Assembly: GCA_019454915.1 (NCBI GenBank)
Contig: JACFNM010000068.1
Span: 5,156-15,279 of the forward strand
Direction of reading: 5' to 3'
DNA from: Chitinophagaceae bacterium
GTDB taxonomy: Bacteria; Bacteroidota; Bacteroidia; Chitinophagales; Chitinophagaceae
Length of the DNA stretch: 10,124 nt
The position numbers and the translations under genes are program-made. Every line of letters starts with the position of its first letter. The first letter of the stretch is position 1. Below the pieces are notes generated by a model. It was not told where the DNA came from, ran no database searches, and saw only the letters and a program-made list of their open reading frames with translations. Positions 7,567-10,124 of the stretch are shown here, in pieces.

Positions 7567-8295
7567 TTAGTCCGTAATGATGATATTCTCTTTTTTCAGG
7601 TATGGTAGTTGTCTGAATCGAAGCAGGATGTTCGCAACCGTTATCACATCCTTCTGACAATAAATCACTATCCTCGGTAAATTCTTCTCCTCATAATAAA
7701 CCGCTCTCACCATACTTCCGTCAATATCATCCTTTGGAGTGTCAATCCCTAACACTCCGGCAAGCAGTTTCAGAGAGACATAATTTTTGTAATCTCCGAA
7801 CTTCCATAGTTCCATCGTATCCACGAGGTTCGTTTCCCATGGCTTTTTACCGCTCAATTGCAGGCTTTCAGGTAAGGGAAGGTTTTGAATGATCATCCTT
7901 CTGCAAATGTAAGGGATGTCGAATTCTTTTACATTATGGCCGGCAATGTAAAAATTTCCTCTTTTGCTGCGGAAAGTGTCCAGCAATTGTGAAAAGGATT
8001 GAAGAAGCTCCACCTCATTTTCTCCACTAAAAGATTTCAGTTTAAAACATAAATTATTGTTTAAATCGTTATAGAAGAAGCCAGTAGATATGCAGACGAT
8101 TCTACCGAACTCAGCCAGAATACCCGCTTTTTGAAGGTAGTACTCCGTAGGCGTAGTGTTTTCTGGCATGATTTTGGAAATCTTGTCCTGCCAGAGTTCC
8201 TGCCAGGGTTCTGATAACCGTTGAAAATCAGGCGCTCCGGGAACAGTTTCTATGTCAATAACCAGTAAATTTGTTAAGTTTATTTGACCCAGCAT
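7567..8295 (-). CDS. DEDDy-type 3'-5' exonuclease (PolB-exonuclease-like)
   Basis: 242 residues. It belongs to the RNase H-like 3'-5' exonucleases related to the proofreading domain of family B DNA polymerases (PF10108-like), found as stand-alone proteins. All catalytic positions can be read: Exo I DIETVPG (Asp14, Glu16), Exo II HNVKEFDIPYI (120-130, Asp126), a middle LVDTMELW (158-164, often conserved in this group), and Exo III YCQKDVI (Tyr212, Asp216), giving the DEDDy set. The likely reaction is metal-dependent removal of 3'-terminal nucleotides from DNA, possibly RNA. No polymerase domain is attached. It is the upstream gene of a likely operon with holA, which fits a replication or repair role but does not prove it. 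The start codon is only 38 bases from the start of the divergent coiled-coil gene, so their promoters must overlap or lie within each other's coding DNA. Confidence 0.88.
   Translation of the reverse strand: MLGQINLTNLLVIDIETVPGAPDFQRLSEPWQELWQDKISKIMPENTTPTEYYLQKAGILAEFGRIVCISTGFFYNDLNNNLCFKLKSFSGENEVELLQSFSQLLDTFRSKRGNFYIAGHNVKEFDIPYICRRMIIQNLPLPESLQLSGKKPWETNLVDTMELWKFGDYKNYVSLKLLAGVLGIDTPKDDIDGSMVRAVYYEEKNLPRIVIYCQKDVITVANILLRFRQLPYLKKENIIITD
8266..8273 (+). promoter_or_regulatory. Candidate -7 element for the coiled-coil gene
   Basis: TAAATTTG matches the Bacteroidota housekeeping -7 consensus TAnnTTTG exactly and lies 60 bases before the ATG at 8334. It falls inside the first codons of the divergent exonuclease gene. 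The -33 element is poor (TTTC at 8247-8250, too close), so this is a suggestion only. Confidence 0.25.
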
Positions 8296-8333
8296 TTATT
8301 AAAATTGTTAAAAATCAATAAAAATAAACCAAT

Positions 8334-9311
8334 ATGAGCACTTCAAATTATCCCTCTGCTTCCAGCCAATCGCAGATGCCTAAAAAAGACAACCGTGGTA
8401 TTATTTACGGTGTTTTAATTGCGGCATTATTAGGAACATGGGGTTACATAATCTATGATAAAAGTAAAACCAAGGAAGTAATTCAGCAAAAAGACGTGCA
8501 GTATGCGTCACTGGATTCTGTCAGAAACCAATTATTAACGGATTACCAGGCCGCAGAAATTCGCCTGGATAAAATGACGTCCGAAAATGCTAAACTAGAC
8601 AGTCTTGTTAAAACGCGAGACAAAGATGTCGCCACCATGCGGAACAGGATTAAAACATTGATTAGCAGGCAAAACGCCAGCGCGGCTGATTTAGCCGAGG
8701 CACGCAGGTTAATCAATCAACTCAACGGGCGGATAGAGGAATATGTTCAGGAAATTGAAAGACTACAGGGTGAGAACCGGCAATTGACGGCTGACAAAGA
8801 GCAACTTAAGCAGGAGAAACAGGAGCTGACCCAGACGCTGGACACCAAAGTAGCTGAAAATAAAGACCTGAGCAATAAAGTGGATGTAGGGTCTACGTTG
8901 AATGCCGCCAATTTTCAACTGGCTGCTATCAATGAGAAGAAAAGTGGTAAGGAGAAAGTAACTGCCAAGGCCAAAAAGGCGGACAAACTCCGGGTGTCTT
9001 TTGACGTTGAAAACCGGCTTTCCGTGAGCGGAACCAAGGATTTGTATGTTATCGTAATCGATCCGGAAGGTAAGGTGGTTAAAGAAGAAGGATTAGGCTC
9101 GGGGACGGTCAACACCAGAGAAGACGGCGATAAGGAATTTACCAATAAGGTTTCTATAGATTACGAACAGGGGAAGCGGAAAAATGTAAGTTTTGATTTG
9201 AGACAAACCGATAAGTATGAGCCCGGTACCTATAAAGTGGAAGTGTATCAGAATGGTTTCAAGATAGGAGAAGGGACGGTAACCCTTAAAAAAGGCGGTA
9301 TTTTTGGATAG
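8334..9311 (+). CDS. Membrane-anchored coiled-coil protein of unknown function
   Basis: 325 residues; I do not recognise a named family. Residues 1-21 are a Ser/Gln-rich cytoplasmic tail ending in KKDNR. Residues 22-41 are a single transmembrane helix (GIIYGVLIAALLGTWGYIIY); the positive charges before it suggest N-in, C-out. Residues about 45-185 are a long charged coiled coil with heptad Leu/Ile spacing, strongest in RLINQLNGRIEEY and RLQGENRQL (126-155). Residues about 190-215 form a Lys/Ala-rich linker. Residues about 216-320 are a compact beta-rich domain (LRVSFDVENRLSVSG, DLYVIVIDPEGKVV, GTYKVEVYQNG) that looks Ig/Fn3-like. Proteins with this plan are frequent in Bacteroidota and may act as envelope spacers or scaffolds, but that is inference. 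It is transcribed alone, diverging from the exonuclease, and ends at a strong terminator. Confidence 0.8.
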   Translation: MSTSNYPSASSQSQMPKKDNRGIIYGVLIAALLGTWGYIIYDKSKTKEVIQQKDVQYASLDSVRNQLLTDYQAAEIRLDKMTSENAKLDSLVKTRDKDVATMRNRIKTLISRQNASAADLAEARRLINQLNGRIEEYVQEIERLQGENRQLTADKEQLKQEKQELTQTLDTKVAENKDLSNKVDVGSTLNAANFQLAAINEKKSGKEKVTAKAKKADKLRVSFDVENRLSVSGTKDLYVIVIDPEGKVVKEEGLGSGTVNTREDGDKEFTNKVSIDYEQGKRKNVSFDLRQTDKYEPGTYKVEVYQNGFKIGEGTVTLKKGGIFG

Positions 9312-9337
9312 AAAGATTTATTAATTTCATTAACCAT

Positions 9338-9373
9338 GAAAACCGGAGGTAGTAATGCTTCCGGTTTTCTTTT
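9338..9373 (+). terminator. Strong intrinsic terminator after the coiled-coil gene
   Basis: GAAAACCGGA (9338-9347) pairs perfectly with TCCGGTTTTC (9360-9369), with two more pairs possible inside, then TTTT to 9373. It lies 26 bases after the stop codon. The next base, 9374, is the first base of the group II intron fragment. Confidence 0.88.
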
Positions 9374-9658
9374 GTGTGCCGTGCATGGTAAATAACTTAG
9401 TGGTGAAAGTCCACTATGGAGTTTGTAATCGCCAACCATTAGCTGAAGGCAAGGGTGTCAATCGTGAGGTGGAATCTGAAGAGCCTGTCCGCCGGGGCGG
9501 AAAGCCGTAGGCAAAGTTCTGCTCCGAGGAACACGAATCGCATCAGGCATAATCGTTTGGATAAGGTTGCCAAACAAGCTAAAGCCAAAGATTACACGGA
9601 AGGACGGGATGTAAATGCGGCGGAGAGATGGGATGAAAGCTAATTGGTTTACCACGGT
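9374..9658 (+). mobile_element. Group IIC intron fragment: 5' end and domain I only
   Basis: The stretch opens with GTGTGCCGTGCATGG, the 5' boundary of a group II intron (GTGYG). It keeps, in order, blocks that I recall from group IIC introns such as that of Oceanobacillus iheyensis: GGTGAAAGTCC (9403), GGCAAGGGTGTC (9448), GTGGAATCTGAAG (9470), GAGGAACACGAA (9526), TTGGATAAGGTTGCCAAACAA (9556-9576), GTAAATGCGGCGGAGA (9611) and GATGAAAGC then TTTACC (9632-9653). This is a ribozyme domain I, the scaffold that binds exon sequences. Group IIC introns insert after terminator hairpins, and this one starts directly behind the T-tract of one. The intron normally continues with domains II-IV, a reverse transcriptase in domain IV, and domains V-VI. 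None of these is seen before the next gene, so self-splicing is not expected. The 3' limit given is where resemblance stops. Confidence 0.82.
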
Positions 9659-9675
9659 CCCGCACGTGCGGGATC
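9656..9675. repeat. GC-rich palindrome at the intron break point
   Basis: TCCCGCACGTGCGGGA (9658-9673) is a perfect 16-base palindrome, extended by one G-T and one G-C pair to 9656-9675. It lies exactly where similarity to the intron domain I ends. As RNA it would form a short hairpin with an ACGT loop. It could be a replaced domain II stem or a small repeat inserted into the intron. Confidence 0.6.
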
Positions 9676-9978
9676 ACGGACGTATGGAAATGAACGTTAC
9701 TGAATGATGGGATGAATGTATAAGAACTTTGTAAAATCAAAGAGCTGACCTCAAGAAGCAACGGCTGGGGTGATAGGGAAGTTTTAATTTTGGATTAAAC
9801 GGTCCGCCATCGAATCCCAACTTCCTCGTTGAACGGACATTTTTAAGCAATAGACAAGATGAATACCTCATCCTAAATCAGAAATGCGGGAAATCCGTTG
9901 GAAAAAAGATAAGCAAAGGGATTGCTGACTGGCTGGAGAAAATCGAATAAATTGCGCTTGCATAAAAAATACTTGATT
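9659..9978. other. 320-base diverged stretch between intron fragment and Dabb gene
   Basis: No gene is called here. After the palindrome, GATGGGATGAA (9706-9716) repeats an 11-base word from the intron (9627-9637). GGAAGTT (9777-9783) pairs with AACTTCC (9819-9825), enclosing a smaller hairpin TTTAAT/ATTAAA (9783-9788/9794-9799, sharing base 9783). The frame 9777-9950 is open for 57 codons without a start; its end reads CGKSVGKKISKGIADWLEKI, which looks protein-like and could be the tail of a broken gene, but the length is not beyond chance. I looked for the domain V hairpin of a group II intron and did not find it. The last 30 bases are A/T rich and presumably hold the Dabb gene leader. Confidence 0.45.
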
Positions 9979-10124
9979 ATGAACGAAAAAGGAATTTTTG
10001 TCCATCATGTTTTTTTCTGGCTTAAAAATCCGGATAGCAGTGAAGATTTGGCTCAATTGACAGAAGGTTTAAGAAAATTAACAGCAGTCAATACGATTCG
10101 TTCGTCTCATATCGGGAAGCCGGC
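9979..10124 (+). CDS. Dabb (stress-responsive A/B barrel) family protein, N-terminal part (3' end outside window)
   Basis: 48 codons are visible before the window ends. The start reads MNEKGIFVHHVFFWLKNPDS, followed by SEDLAQLTEGLRKLTAVNTI and then SSHIGKP. The HHVFFWLK strand, the acidic helix ending in a Leu-rich LxxGLRKL pattern, and the IGKP turn are typical of Dabb proteins (PF07876): about 100 residues, dimeric ferredoxin-like alpha/beta barrels. Their substrates are mostly unknown in bacteria; related folds act as monooxygenases or cyclases. The leader before the ATG at 9979 is A/T rich with no Shine-Dalgarno sequence. The gene lies downstream of the intron relic, in the same direction, and nothing else is visible to suggest its partner. 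Confidence 0.85.
   Translation, partial: MNEKGIFVHHVFFWLKNPDSSEDLAQLTEGLRKLTAVNTIRSSHIGKP

Noticed and set aside
9455..9761. Short open frames on both strands across the intron fragment
   Set aside because: They follow structured RNA sequence, have no protein resemblance and overlap each other.
9777..9825. tRNA-like fold (acceptor-like GGAAGTT/AACTTCC and a T-loop-like TCGAATCC)
   Set aside because: Only 49 bases long, no D or anticodon arms and no proper T-stem.
9659..9978. Group II intron domain V/VI
   Set aside because: No hairpin with the AGC/CGC triad and conserved bulge was found on the plus strand.
1..10124. CRISPR array, integron attC sites or a defence island
   Set aside because: No regularly spaced repeats, integrase, nuclease-helicase cluster or toxin-antitoxin pair is present.

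Overview
The window looks like chromosomal DNA of a Bacteroidota bacterium, most likely close to the Chitinophagaceae. The reasons are: a secreted protein with a type IX secretion (Por) C-terminal sorting domain, genes without Shine-Dalgarno sequences and with A/T-rich leaders, a small di-heme cytochrome of the reaction-centre-cytochrome family common in this phylum, a periplasmic TlpA-like protein and an SDR-type L-threonine dehydrogenase. The species assignment is inference.

Layout. 1-1441 (+): C-terminal two thirds of a membrane pyrophosphatase (hppA), cut by the window edge. 1442-1887: a 446-base spacer with a weak terminator and no convincing gene. 1888-3561 (+): a T9SS-exported protein with an unrecognised ectodomain. 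A hairpin at 3583-3631 separates it from a convergent minus-strand pair: the SDR threonine dehydrogenase (5883-4936) followed 23 bases later by a thioredoxin-fold protein (4912-3647). 6002-6430 (+): di-heme c-type cytochrome with its own terminator. 8295-6516 (-): a DEDDy 3'-5' exonuclease and, 49 bases downstream, the DNA polymerase III delta subunit (holA), a probable replication/repair operon. 8334-9311 (+): a membrane-anchored coiled-coil protein ending in a strong intrinsic terminator. A group IIC intron 5' half (from 9374) begins exactly at the end of that terminator's T-tract. 9659-9978: diverged, palindrome-bearing DNA. 9979-10124 (+): start of a Dabb (stress-responsive A/B barrel) protein, cut by the window edge.

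Most genes are ordinary housekeeping or envelope functions and do not form a single pathway. The clearest unusual item is the intron relic. Domain I is well preserved, but I see no domain V, no reverse transcriptase and no 3' end. It sits where group IIC introns are known to insert, directly behind a terminator hairpin. I found no evidence for a new defence system, CRISPR array, integron, tRNA or rRNA.
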